The notes below the pieces were generated by a model that was not told the origin of the DNA, searched no databases, and saw nothing but the letters and a program-made list of their open reading frames with translations. Of a stretch of DNA of 33,528 nucleotides, positions 1 through 6,489 are shown piece after piece. The stretch covers positions 1 to 33,528 of the forward strand of contig NZ_SRLB01000049.1 of NCBI RefSeq assembly GCF_004745635.1. Reading direction: 5' to 3'. This stretch comes from Methylobacterium nonmethylotrophicum (GTDB lineage Bacteria > Pseudomonadota > Alphaproteobacteria > Rhizobiales > Beijerinckiaceae). Each line of letters begins with the position of its first letter. Within the stretch, counting starts at the first letter, position 1. Made by a program: the position numbers and the translations under genes.

Positions 1-49
1 ACTCCGGCCGCTGCGCGATCCCGCCCTTCACGACGACGGCTGAAACTGA

Positions 50-487
50 CTCTCTGCTCCGCTGCTACCCAGGGTCCTGCTCGACGGCGCGCGCCAGGAG
101 GCTCCGGCCTTCCATCCAGCCGACTGCGCCGGCCTGTTCGCCGCCGCGGCGCGGCCGGACCAGACCGATGACGAAGACGAGGTGGCTACAGGTCCTGCTC
201 TCGCTCGCGCCTGCGCGGCACTGCTGCGCAGGCGCGACGCGACGCCCCGGGCGGCCGATCCCGACGCTTGCAGCAGCTACGTGTCGACCCTCGATCCCGG
301 CACGCTGCGTCGTGCGGCGACCGGGTCGGGAGACCGGGCGCCTGATGGGCCGAGCATCGCTGGTGGCGTCGGCGGCAAAGGCGGGCGCGCCGGGAGCGGC
401 GGTCCGGGAGCCGGCGCCGGGGGCGCGGGCGGAGCTGGGGTAGGCGGGACGGGCGGAGCCGGAGGACCTGGCGGCTCCGTGCGCTGA
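50..487 (+). pseudogene. Possible decayed coding frame with glycine-rich C-terminus
   Basis: A frame stays open from the stop at 47-49 to a TGA at 487. It reads like a protein (acidic stretch DQTDDEDE, then alanine/arginine-rich, then a Gly/Ala-rich tail), but the only usable start is a GTG at 182, with no good ribosome binding site. Other frames here are also open because of the GC content, so this may be chance. If real, it looks 5'-truncated. It ends 115 bases before a GG-leader peptide gene on the same strand. I do not recognise a family. Confidence 0.2.
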
Positions 488-602
488 GCGCATTGCGGGC
501 CGAGAACAGGCGAGCGCTCGGCGTGCGACACAGCACGGAGGCACCTCGCTTCCCCTGGCAAAGTGCAGATCAACAGATCACATCGTATGACAGGAGATGA
601 CG

Positions 603-797
603 ATGATCAAGACCCAGATCAAGCCGACCCAGTCGACCCTGACCACGCAGGCTGCCCTGTCCGACGCCGATCTCGACGCCGTGAACGGCGGTTTGAACCC
701 GCAGCCGCTGCCGCCCAAGGAGATGTTCAAACTTTCTAGTCTGTCAGCCCTGAAGGTGCAGCCCGTCTTCACTCTTCCAAGCCTCTTCAGGTTCTGA
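603..797 (+). CDS. Double-glycine leader peptide (64 aa) with NPQPLPP core motif
   Basis: This small peptide has a bacteriocin-type leader: residues 19-30 read LSDADLDAVNGG, matching the L-x3-(D/E)-L-D-x3-GG pattern cut by C39-type peptidase/ABC exporters in class II bacteriocin and related systems. The predicted 34-residue core starts LNPQPLPPKE and then becomes hydrophobic and basic. The start at 603 is preferred over the ATG at 597 because AGGAG at 592-596 lies six bases before 603 but directly abuts 597. Export and cleavage are inferred from the leader; no transporter or peptidase gene lies nearby. I recall NPQPLPP in other small bacterial proteins, but this is unverified. It is one of three GG-leader peptides in the window. 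Confidence 0.72.
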   Translation: MIKTQIKPTQSTLTTQAALSDADLDAVNGGLNPQPLPPKEMFKLSSLSALKVQPVFTLPSLFRF

Positions 798-822
798 GCA
801 TCCTAGCACATCGCATTAGCTT

Positions 823-851
823 GGGCCTGCCCGGTTCGCCGCGGCGGGCCC
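823..851 (+). terminator. GC-rich stem-loop after the GG-leader peptide
   Basis: An imperfect hairpin (GGGCC-t-GCC against GGC-g-GGCCC) begins 25 bases after the peptide stop. No clear U-tract follows, so termination is only plausible. It also lies at the 3' end of the leftward microprotein gene. Confidence 0.3.
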
Positions 852-876
852 TTCGCGTCGAGTTTTGGCCAGTTGG

Positions 877-1008
877 TCACCGACGCGCCCTCACAGCGAG
901 TTGCTGGGCTCGTATCCGTCGAGCCGCCCGTCGCAGCCTCATGACCGCGATGAGGCTGCAGGCGAGTACGAGGCCGGAGGTGAGGATGAGGTAGGTCAGG
1001 ACGCTCAT
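877..1008 (-). CDS. Small membrane protein, 43 aa, overlapping the upstream gene
   Basis: The ATG at 1008 overlaps the stop of the 81-aa gene in an ATGA arrangement, a strong sign of translational coupling. The protein has one hydrophobic helix (about residues 3-23) followed by a very basic tail ending QLAVRARR. A homologue at 11909-12040 has the same size, layout and ending (QLAMRARR) and also overlaps an upstream gene by ATGA, which supports this as a real gene. The positive tail suggests N-out/C-in insertion in the inner membrane. A perfect 10-bp stem-loop (933-959) lies inside the coding sequence. Function unknown. Confidence 0.62.
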   Translation of the reverse strand: MSVLTYLILTSGLVLACSLIAVMRLRRAARRIRAQQLAVRARR

Positions 1009-1250
1009 CCGACCGGCGCCAGCAGGATTGCAGTCCTTACTGCGGTGCGCCGCTGCCCAGGCGAGCCATCCTCCCGCGCCAGCACCTCCGTGCTGTAGGC
1101 GTTCGCCAGGACAGCCGCGGCGACGTCGAGGCGCCCCTTCCCGACCTCTAGCACGGCCGGCTTCGATGGGTCGGCGAGGTAGGCCGCGATCGCCGCATCG
1201 AGGGCATCGTCGGTGAGAAGCTTCTGCTTATAGGCATCGCCGCCGGTCAT
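1005..1250 (-). CDS. Conserved small protein, 81 aa (copy A)
   Basis: The protein begins MTGGDAYKQKLL and ends RRTAVRTAILLAPVG. A clear paralogue at 7443-7688 aligns along its whole length (GGDAYKxKL, AxxAYL, DVxAAVLA, YxxEVLAR, QxRxAVRTAILLA). Conservation between diverged copies shows it is translated. Its ATG at 1250 overlaps the stop of the 120-aa gene, and its own stop overlaps the start of the 43-aa membrane protein, so the three form one coupled leftward operon. It looks soluble and helical with no signal peptide. I do not recognise a named family. Confidence 0.78.
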   Translation of the reverse strand: MTGGDAYKQKLLTDDALDAAIAAYLADPSKPAVLEVGKGRLDVAAAVLANAYSTEVLAREDGSPGQRRTAVRTAILLAPVG

Positions 1251-1609
1251 CGCTTGAACTCCCACACCGGCACCATGCCCGGCATCTTCACCGGCTCGCG
1301 CCGGTAAGCCGTGCCTTTGCCGAGCTTGATGAACTCGGCCGTCACCTCGTGCACGTCGAGGGTGAGCGGGATCAGGATCCCGCAGAAGTCGCCGCGGAGG
1401 GTGCCGAGCTTCGGGCCCACGCCGAAGAGGCGCAGCGTGTCCCACCCCGCCGCATGGGCCTGCATGCCCCACCGCTCCACGAACTCGCCGCAGCGCCAGT
1501 GCGTCTCGGCCCATTCATCGAGGCGGAGGCCGGGACAGGGCAGCACGCCGGGCGACAGGCTGGCGAGTCCGCGGGACCATTCGAGGACGGCGGGCGGGAG
1601 GGGGTTCAT
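1247..1609 (-). CDS. Conserved hypothetical protein, 120 aa, first gene of a three-gene coupled operon
   Basis: Starts MNPLPPAVLEW and ends MVPVWEFKR. The body contains WxxLRLFGVGPKLGTLRGDFCGILIP and a VPVWEF ending, a layout I remember from uncharacterised Rhizobiales accessory proteins. The start at 1609 is chosen because upstream in-frame sequence is arginine-rich and unlike the rest. No strong Shine-Dalgarno is visible. A remnant of its last residues (SMVPVWEFVR) survives at 7685-7729 ahead of the second 81-aa copy, so the operon was duplicated and this gene lost from the other copy. Function unknown. Confidence 0.7.
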   Translation of the reverse strand: MNPLPPAVLEWSRGLASLSPGVLPCPGLRLDEWAETHWRCGEFVERWGMQAHAAGWDTLRLFGVGPKLGTLRGDFCGILIPLTLDVHEVTAEFIKLGKGTAYRREPVKMPGMVPVWEFKR

Positions 1610-1760
1610 AGGGCGACGTATCCCGCGCGCCGTGTCGCCGCAAACCCTGCCAGAGTTTGACGAACCGTTGCGGTTCATGCCGAATGGCAGCTTGGGCGCC
1701 TCGCATCCCGCGAGTCGCTGAGGAGACCACCGCCGCAGCAGTGAGACCCTAGAACGCCAA

Positions 1761-1791
1761 ACGGCCCCACTCCTTGCCGGGAGGGGGCCGT
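1761..1791 (-). terminator. Strong hairpin in the leader of winged-helix copy A, terminator-like leftward
   Basis: ACGGCCCC-a-CTCC pairs with GGAG-GGGGCCGT around a 6-base loop. Reading leftward it is followed by TTTGGCGTT. It sits about 200 bases before the winged-helix gene. A similar hairpin with a T-rich leftward tail sits before the paralogue at 9313-9338. The gene-free stretch 1610-1993 also holds smaller hairpins (CTCC-ttcg-GGAG near 1848, CGGCCC-gaga-GGGCCG near 1940) and no supportable gene. Confidence 0.4.
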
Positions 1792-1993
1792 GGCGCCGCC
1801 GAAGCGGGCATATCGGGTCCATTACGCCCCCGATATCGCCAGAGCCTCCTTCGGGAGTCAAGCTTGAACCTCGGTTCAGGCAACGGTGGTGGCTTGCCTA
1901 GTGAACGGAGCGCTTGCCGGCGCCTCCGATCGATCTGCCGCGGCCCGAGAGGGCCGAACGATGACGTGTGCCCGTGTGCGGGGTGGGGGCGAA

Positions 1994-2737
1994 ATGCCCG
2001 TCCCGAGGGGAGTTGACGAACTGCGCCAGGGATCTGGGGCGGTCGCGAAGGCCGCTCACCCAAATGGGGTAGCGCGACGCAGTACGTCGCCCTGGTGCCC
2101 CGATAGCGCCGGCCCGTACCGGCTGCCGGGCGGGATCCGCGATCAGCTCACGGCCGCGCTGGCGGGGTTCAGGAACCGGGATGCGGCCTTCGCCCTGGCG
2201 ACGTGGCTCGCGCGGTTCTGGAGCGCCCCCAGGAAGCTCCTGTACGCCTTCCCGGTCGACCGCCGCGCCATCGCCGGCCGCGAGGATCTGGGACTGACCG
2301 AAGCCCGGGTGCGCGGCGCCCTCGCTGCTCTCGAGGAGATCGGGTTCCTGGCCCGGTACGAGCCCGATCCAGGGAAGCGATACCAGCGCACGGCCAAGGG
2401 GCTGCACCGGCGCCCCCTGCTGTTCCGGTTCGGCGAGGAGTACGCCGTCGCCTTCACGGCAGCGAATGCGCGGGCCCAGGCGGCCCGTGGAGCGCCTGCA
2501 CCGGCCAGACGGCCAATCCCGCGTCCCGAGCCCCAACGGGCGCCAGCGGCCAACGTCGTGGCTCCTGTGCGTCCCGCCATCTTGCCTGGGCGTCCCACGA
2601 TCGTCCCGGCATCCCAACTCGCCCAAAAACAAGCCATAGGCGGAAGCCGGGTGATTATGGGTGAGGAGCGGAGGGCAGAATCGAGCTCGCCTCTTGAAGC
2701 AGCTCTGGCACGGCTCGGGCGGGGGCTAGGCCTGTGA
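1994..2737 (+). CDS. Winged-helix-like DNA-binding protein, copy A (about 247 aa)
   Basis: The conserved core (RLPGGIRDQL... AFALATWLARFWSAPRKLL... DLGLTEARVRGALAALEEIGFLARYEPDPGKRYQ) looks like a winged helix, with LTEARVRGALAALEEIGFL as the likely recognition helix and wing entry. A Pro/Ala/Arg-rich linker (RRPIPRPEPQRAP) and a short helix ending LARLGRGLGL follow. The paralogue at 9499-10122 matches throughout except for the N-terminus, which here carries about 40 extra residues. The start is therefore uncertain: 1994 (MPVPRG) follows a G-rich run, but a later non-ATG start is possible. A role in replication or regulation of a mobile element is inferred from size, fold and the structured leader; I cannot name a family. 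Confidence 0.7.
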   Translation: MPVPRGVDELRQGSGAVAKAAHPNGVARRSTSPWCPDSAGPYRLPGGIRDQLTAALAGFRNRDAAFALATWLARFWSAPRKLLYAFPVDRRAIAGREDLGLTEARVRGALAALEEIGFLARYEPDPGKRYQRTAKGLHRRPLLFRFGEEYAVAFTAANARAQAARGAPAPARRPIPRPEPQRAPAANVVAPVRPAILPGRPTIVPASQLAQKQAIGGSRVIMGEERRAESSSPLEAALARLGRGLGL

Positions 2738-2767
2738 GGACAGAGGCCAGAGGGGCCGTTGCGAAGC

Positions 2768-2786
2768 TGCCGAGGGGCAGGGTCGC
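2768..2786 (+). repeat. 19-bp tag after winged-helix copy A
   Basis: tgccgaggggcagggtcgc occurs here, 30 bases after the copy A stop, and again at 10153-10171, 30 bases after the copy B stop. Surrounding bases have diverged more, so the tag is either the edge of the duplicated unit or a conserved site. Confidence 0.6.
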
Positions 2787-2862
2787 AGGAGTGGCCGTGG
2801 GGCGCCGAAATCCGCACGGGCCGGCGCGGCGGCGGGGTCATCGTGCGTAAGCATGGGCCGCC

Positions 2863-3093
2863 TCATCCATCCAGCAGGCCGGGGAAATGCTCCTGGACAG
2901 GCTCGGCCACATCTCACCACGCGTGCAGCCCGAGCGGGGCGGCGGCATTGCCCAACGCGGATTCAAGAGCCCGCGGCCTACCCACCACCGCGCTTCGGTC
3001 GACCGGCGTGTCCCTCAGCAGCAGAGCGTAGAGCTCGACGCATTCCTCAGTCTCTGGCAGTACCCTGCATCGCAACGGCCCACTCGGCCGCAT
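2863..3093 (-). pseudogene. Small gene with in-frame stop (59 aa, or 76 codons if read through)
   Basis: From ATG 3093 the frame reads MRPSGPLRCR, then a protein-like stretch (LPETEECVELYALLL, VDRSAVVGRPRALESALG) to a TGA at 2914-2916. It continues coding-like (DVAEPVQEHFPGLLDG) to a second TGA at 2863. The continuity across the stop suggests a nonsense mutation in a once longer gene. No clear ribosome binding site is seen. The opposite strand is also open, so this is tentative. No family recognised. Confidence 0.35.
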
Positions 3094-3439
3094 GCGTAGG
3101 CTGGTCAGGATCGGGCAAGGGCGGCATTCCTCGTCGGTGGAGCGGGGGCGTCAGATAACGGGTCACCAGCTGCCCACTCCTCCGATCCAGACGGTGAGCA
3201 GCGTGGTGCCGGTCCATTAGGTCAAGATCACCCAGATCAGATTGACCGTACGAGGAGGTTCTCGCGGCCCTTTGCAGACCGTGGCCACCACCCATAGGCT
3301 ACAAAGATCAAATCACTTATCAAATATGATAGTTTTTCGGACTGAGGTCCGGCAGAAGTTGTACGATCGCGAGCTTCGATCAACCGGCATGCGCGCGAGT
3401 GAGAGCATGCGCTCCCGCCGTCTCTCGATAGGGGCCGTA

Positions 3440-3727
3440 ATGCCGAGATATTTCTTTCACGTCTTTGATAGTGATGCTTGCCATGACCACGAAGGGAAGG
3501 AGCTTCCAAACTGGCAAGCTGCTCAAGTCGTTGCAATTTTACACATGGGCACAATCTTGCAGAATAATGCCGCTGAAATCTCTGTTGGCGATGATTGGCA
3601 TATGGACGTGATGAACGAAACAGGTATTTTGCTTTTCCGGCTCGATTTTAGCATCGTTAGATCTGCAATTTTAGATCAAATTAGCAATAAATACATCTAT
3701 CTAGACTCAAATAACAAAGATTTATGA
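3440..3727 (+). CDS. DUF6894 family protein (95 aa)
   Basis: Begins MPRYFFHVFDSD followed by DHEGKELPNWQAA, the hallmark N-terminus of the small DUF6894 proteins that are numerous in Methylobacterium and Bradyrhizobium (MPRYFFHxxDG...D.EG.ELPD). The C-terminal half (MDVMNETGILLFRLDFSIV) also fits. Function unknown. The gene and its flanks (about 3300-3790) are clearly AT-rich compared with neighbours, with codons ending in A/T, suggesting acquisition from elsewhere. The ATG at 3724 overlaps its stop and opens a short frame (MMIKYFAHG...) that runs into unrelated sequence near 3790, probably a truncated gene. The stretch 3094-3439 upstream holds no gene I can support. Confidence 0.75.
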   Translation: MPRYFFHVFDSDACHDHEGKELPNWQAAQVVAILHMGTILQNNAAEISVGDDWHMDVMNETGILLFRLDFSIVRSAILDQISNKYIYLDSNNKDL

Positions 3728-3812
3728 TGATAAAATATTTTGCTCATGGCCTGAAAGTACAACAAGATGCTTTCAAATTGCTGCGGGCAGGTATGAGCAG
3801 CGCGCGTCATGC

Positions 3813-4229
3813 CCGCCTTCTCACCAGCCCTTCGCACGGCAGCTCGACGCTGTGGCCTACATGGAGCTGGTACGGGCGAACGCGTAGGGCGAGCTCACTG
3901 CGCTCGAGCGTGGGATGCACGCGCTCCGGTCAGGCATGGACGTGAAGGCGTATGCCGAGAGCGTCGGGCGGGCGCGGACGAGCGTCAGCAACGAGGTTCT
4001 GGCCGCTCGGGTGGCAGATGTCGTGACCAACGTTGGTCACGACCTCACCGGGATGTTCGTTCAACTGCGCAAGATCCACGCCGCCCCTCGCTGGCTCTGG
4101 CCCGCCCTCGTCGAGCGCCTGGTGACCGAGGGCCTTACGGTCGAGGCGACCCGCAAGCTCGTCGCTGACCTGAAAGACGTCGTGGCCCCGCCATCGTGGG
4201 CGGGAGCCGACGCCTTACCGCGCTCCTGA
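3813..4229 (+). pseudogene. ParB-like protein remnant with in-frame stop
   Basis: One frame reads through an internal TAG at 3882-3884: HQPFARQLDAVAYMELV, then stop, then GELTALERGMHALRSG, DVKAYAESVGRARTSVSNEV and a conserved tail (IHAAPRWLWPALVERL, LTVEATRKLVADLKDV). This is the central helix-turn-helix and downstream region of ParB/Spo0J-like proteins from Rhizobiales phages and plasmids. The N-terminal ParB nuclease domain is missing; its place is taken by unrelated AT-rich sequence. A 104-aa product from ATG 3915 could still be made, but it lacks the front of the DNA-binding domain. Most likely a dead fragment left by recombination. Confidence 0.65.
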
Positions 4230-4367
4230 ACGAATTTCTCTGCGCCCACTACCGAAATCTCGAAGTGTGTGGAGACAACGCGAATTTATTTGCATGTTGT
4301 TGGATTGTTCCGATTGCCGTAATTTCAAAATGGGCGCATCAAGATTTGCTGAGTGATTGGAGCTAAA

Positions 4368-4871
4368 ATGTATGAATCGACCTCTACCATATCTCATCTG
4401 ATCGTGGTGACCAGCGATATCGTTGGCGCCTACGTCTCAAATAACAGCGTTCAGATGGCAGAGCTGCCTGGCCTGATTGCTTCCGTGCACGCGACGCTGA
4501 GCAGCGCCGGAATACGGCCTGCCGAACCGGTCGCGGACCACAAGGTCACCGCAGCCCAAATCCGGAAGTCGATCGTGCCGGATGCCATCATCAGCTTCCT
4601 TGATGGCAAGCCGTACAAGACGTTGAAGCGGCACCTCACCACCCATGGAATGACCCCCGATGAGTATCGTGAGAAGTTCGGGCTCGGCCTTGACTATCCG
4701 ATGACTTCGGCGAGTTATTCAGCGCAGCGCTCGGAACTGGCCAAGAGCCTCGGCTTTGGGCAACGGCGGCGCGAGGCTTTGGCTGCAAGGAAGGCTGAGG
4801 CTGAGGCGAAGGCAACCATACCTGCCCGCCGCGGCCGCCCGACGAAGGCCGAAGCCGTCACGGCGGAGTGA
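4368..4871 (+). CDS. MucR/Ros-family transcriptional regulator lacking the zinc-finger cysteines (167 aa)
   Basis: The MucR/Ros core is clear: DIVGAYVSNNSV, LPGLIASVHATLS, KSIVPDAIISFLDG, then YKTLKRHLTTHGMTPDEYREKFGL, YPMTSASYSAQRSELAKSLGFG and a basic tail with RRGRPTKAEA. In Ros the finger is C-x2-C-x9-H-x3-H. Here the two cysteine positions are Ser76 and Asp79 while His89 and His93 remain, so it may fold without zinc, as reported for some Mesorhizobium MucR homologues. The start at 4368 has TTGGAG five bases upstream, better than the GTG at 4353. MucR proteins repress or silence AT-rich targets; a role in controlling the nearby AT-rich genes is inference. Confidence 0.88.
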   Translation: MYESTSTISHLIVVTSDIVGAYVSNNSVQMAELPGLIASVHATLSSAGIRPAEPVADHKVTAAQIRKSIVPDAIISFLDGKPYKTLKRHLTTHGMTPDEYREKFGLGLDYPMTSASYSAQRSELAKSLGFGQRRREALAARKAEAEAKATIPARRGRPTKAEAVTAE

Positions 4872-4872
4872 C

Positions 4873-5019
4873 GTGGGCCCCGTGCGGCTCTGGCGGCGAC
4901 AGGGCGCCCGGCGCGCCCTGTCTCTTCGGGGTGCGCTCCTGGTCCTGGTGGGCGCAGCGATCGCGCTCGCCGGCATCCTCTTCGCCTCAGCGGATCTGGT
5001 GCTCGCCTGGCTCAGGTAG
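4873..5019 (+). CDS. Small single-helix membrane protein (48 aa)
   Basis: A GTG at 4873, one base after the MucR stop, opens a frame with a basic N-terminus (RLWRRQGARRALSLRG) and one long hydrophobic helix (LLVLVGAAIALAGILFASAD) ending LAWLR. The charge pattern fits N-in orientation. Translation by coupling to the MucR gene is likely. No family recognised. The frame also runs open upstream inside the MucR gene, but that part is arginine-rich shadow sequence. Confidence 0.42.
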   Translation: MGPVRLWRRQGARRALSLRGALLVLVGAAIALAGILFASADLVLAWLR

Positions 5020-5063
5020 GGTGCTGCGCTGAAATCAGGGCGTCGGAAGCGCGGATCTAACTA

Positions 5064-5267
5064 CTATCTGATGTTTCCGATTATCGTTTGCGTGGTCTTG
5101 TTCATAGACGACATAATATTCGAAGTCATCTGGACCAACATTTGTCGCTGTGAGAGCGCCTGCTGCAATTGAAGCATATGAATTTGGTTGTCTGCGCCGC
5201 CGGTCACCTGATCAAGCTCGCGGTCGTCCAGTGCGTCAGACGAATGAGGATCGGTGTTGCTGGTCAT
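5064..5267 (-). CDS. Double-glycine leader peptide (67 aa) with Gln/Met-rich core
   Basis: Residues 13-24 read LDDRELDQVTGG, the same leader grammar as the peptides at 603 and 24270. A strong AGGAGG lies seven bases before the ATG. The 43-residue core is polar and rich in Gln, Met and Ser, lacks Cys, and looks amphipathic-helical. GG-leader cleavage during export by a C39 peptidase/ABC transporter is known for this leader type; here it is inferred. The gene is AT-richer than its neighbours and stands alone between oppositely oriented genes. Confidence 0.75.
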   Translation of the reverse strand: MTSNTDPHSSDALDDRELDQVTGGADNQIHMLQLQQALSQRQMLVQMTSNIMSSMNKTTQTIIGNIR

Positions 5268-5383
5268 CGCCGCCTCCTATTGATTGACCCCTCAGGTAGC
5301 ACTCCAGGCAGCGCCCGGTCGTGCGCAGCAACACTCCGCCAGTTCATCAGCCCGGCCGGTCGCGCTCGCTCGCGTGGAGGGGA

Positions 5384-5584
5384 TCATCCCTCCACCGCAG
5401 CCGCCTGGGGCGCCTCGCTGTCGCCCACCCGCCAGTTCGGATCCCGGGGGACCAGGACGCGCTTGTGCGGGGCCCGCTTGACCTTCGGCCGGATTTGCTC
5501 GGGAACCCGTCCAGGAGCAGCCGGGCGCTTGGTCGACAGGCGGGCGGAGAAGGGGCTGAACCAACGATTCGTCGGCTTGGTCAT
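5384..5584 (-). CDS. Basic small hypothetical protein (66 aa)
   Basis: Starts MTKPTNRWFSPFSARLSTKR and continues with a Lys/Arg/Pro-rich segment and PRDPNWRVGD. Its composition differs from the arginine/alanine shadow frames around it, and it follows a GAGGGAG sequence about a dozen bases before the ATG. No membrane segment or signal peptide. I do not recognise a family. It lies 14 bases downstream of a possible 28-aa gene on the same strand. Confidence 0.5.
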   Translation of the reverse strand: MTKPTNRWFSPFSARLSTKRPAAPGRVPEQIRPKVKRAPHKRVLVPRDPNWRVGDSEAPQAAAVEG

Positions 5585-5598
5585 TTGCTCGCGCTCCC

Positions 5599-5685
5599 TC
5601 AGATCCAGTCATCGTCGCCGCCCCGCGCCCGGGGCATCGAGACCCCGACGTCGGCCTTCACCGGACCGCCCCCGACCGCGCTCAT
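5599..5685 (-). CDS. Possible 28-aa peptide
   Basis: ATG 5685 is preceded by CCGGAGA and reads MSAVGGGPVKADVGVS, then a basic stretch, ending GGDDDWI. The acidic ending and tight spacing to the next gene (14 bases) favour a real gene, but it is too short to be confident. Confidence 0.3.
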   Translation of the reverse strand: MSAVGGGPVKADVGVSMPRARGGDDDWI

Positions 5686-5733
5686 TCTCCGGGTGCGCGC
5701 CTGCAGCCCGGGTGAGGACACCGGGCGTGAGGG

Positions 5734-6066
5734 ATGCGCATCGCATTTCCGTCCCGTGAATGTACCGTGGAGTGGGGTGCCGGTGTGGTGCCAACCCACG
5801 CAAACGTCTCCTGCACGCTCAACTCCGCCTCGCTGCTCCTGATCGTGCTGCGCAACCTCCTCGACGGTCCGGACCGCGACCTTCCCGAGGAGCTGCGCAT
5901 CGCCGCCGGCGAGGTGGTGCGGCAGACCGAGAGGCTGGTGCTGGACGCGATGGAGGAGACCGATACCCTGGACTTCAAAGGCGCGGTCGGAGGAGAAGCA
6001 GAGGCCCGCCTCATAGGCAGGCGGGCTCATAAGCGTTACGTTCCGAAAACGAACGCCGGAACGTAA
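5734..6066 (+). CDS. Hypothetical protein (up to 110 aa)
   Basis: The middle (LNSASLLLIVLRNLLDGPDRDLPEELRIAAGEVVRQTERLVLDAMEETD) is helical, balanced in charge and unlike shadow frames, supporting translation. The start is unclear: ATG 5734, or a GTG near 5788. The last 20 codons run through two strong inverted repeats (6004-6026 and 6028-6074), so the natural 3' end may have been altered. No family recognised. It precedes the 132-aa gene by five bases, but the palindrome between them argues for separate control. Confidence 0.45.
   Translation: MRIAFPSRECTVEWGAGVVPTHANVSCTLNSASLLLIVLRNLLDGPDRDLPEELRIAAGEVVRQTERLVLDAMEETDTLDFKGAVGGEAEARLIGRRAHKRYVPKTNAGT
6004..6026. repeat. Perfect 8-bp stem-loop
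   Basis: GCCCGCCT and AGGCGGGC flank a 7-base loop. It lies one base before the 18-bp inverted repeat and may act as a factor-independent stop without a T-tract, or as part of a compound regulatory structure. Confidence 0.6.
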
Positions 6067-6074
6067 CGCTTATG
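6028..6074. promoter_or_regulatory. 18-bp perfect inverted repeat overlapping a start codon
   Basis: CATAAGCGTTACGTTCCG and its exact reverse complement are separated by aaaacgaacgc. The ATG of the 132-aa gene (6072) forms the last bases of the right arm. In DNA this is an ideal operator for a dimeric regulator. In RNA it would form an 18-bp hairpin burying the start codon and its upstream region. The left arm contains the mirrored CAT, so the reverse strand carries the same ATG. Confidence 0.85.
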
Positions 6075-6470
6075 TCCAGAGGCTTGGGTCGTGTGGAGCG
6101 AGCCATTCTCGAGTTCCTAGAGGCGCAGAAACTCGGGCAGGACACCTTCACAATTGCCGCTGTCGCCTTCGTGAAGCAGCCTGACGAGGATGGCCGGATC
6201 CTGCTGTCCGACGCCGAGTTGGCCGCCACTCGTCGGGCGCTCGCGAAGCTGAAGCGGGTCGGCAAAGCATATGACCTCGGCCGTACCTACCAAGACGGTC
6301 GTCGTCGCTGGGGCAACGAGCGGATCGGCCTGCGTGCCACGATCCGCAGGATGCAGATGGAGAACGTCACGGATCCTCGGTTCCGGGATCATGCGACCAT
6401 GGTGGTCCGCACGCATGAGATGCTGCCGCTCATCAGGCGAGCCCGTGAATTAGGGGTCGACTTGTCATGA
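6072..6470 (+). CDS. Winged-helix-like hypothetical protein (132 aa)
   Basis: Starts MSRGLGRVERAILEFLEAQK and contains LSDAELAATRRALAKLKRVGKAYDLGRTYQDGRRRWGN, a pattern of helix, recognition-like helix and basic wing seen in small winged-helix proteins of Rhizobiales accessory DNA (MxRGLGxxQRxIL type). The C-terminal half (NVTDPRFRDHATMVVRTHEML) is helical. It probably binds DNA, perhaps the palindrome over its own start codon; that is inference. No Shine-Dalgarno is visible because the inverted repeat occupies its place. Confidence 0.65.
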   Translation: MSRGLGRVERAILEFLEAQKLGQDTFTIAAVAFVKQPDEDGRILLSDAELAATRRALAKLKRVGKAYDLGRTYQDGRRRWGNERIGLRATIRRMQMENVTDPRFRDHATMVVRTHEMLPLIRRARELGVDLS

Positions 6471-6489
6471 CGGAAGCAGGACGGAGGTG

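Noticed and set aside
65..573. Several long reverse-strand frames (arginine- or proline-rich, up to 159 aa) opposite the first 570 bases
   Set aside because: Composition is that of GC-rich shadow frames, starts lack ribosome binding sites and they contradict each other; only the + strand frame has some protein character and even that is weak.
1247..1861. The 120-aa gene extended upstream to 1861 (204 aa)
   Set aside because: The extra 84 residues are arginine-rich, cross the structured leader of the winged-helix gene and are unlike the conserved part.
2759..3295. Overlapping + and - frames (90, 101, 70 and 82 aa) between copy A and the DUF6894 gene
   Set aside because: Low-complexity Arg/Pro composition without starts; the shorter reverse frame at 2863-3093 is more protein-like.
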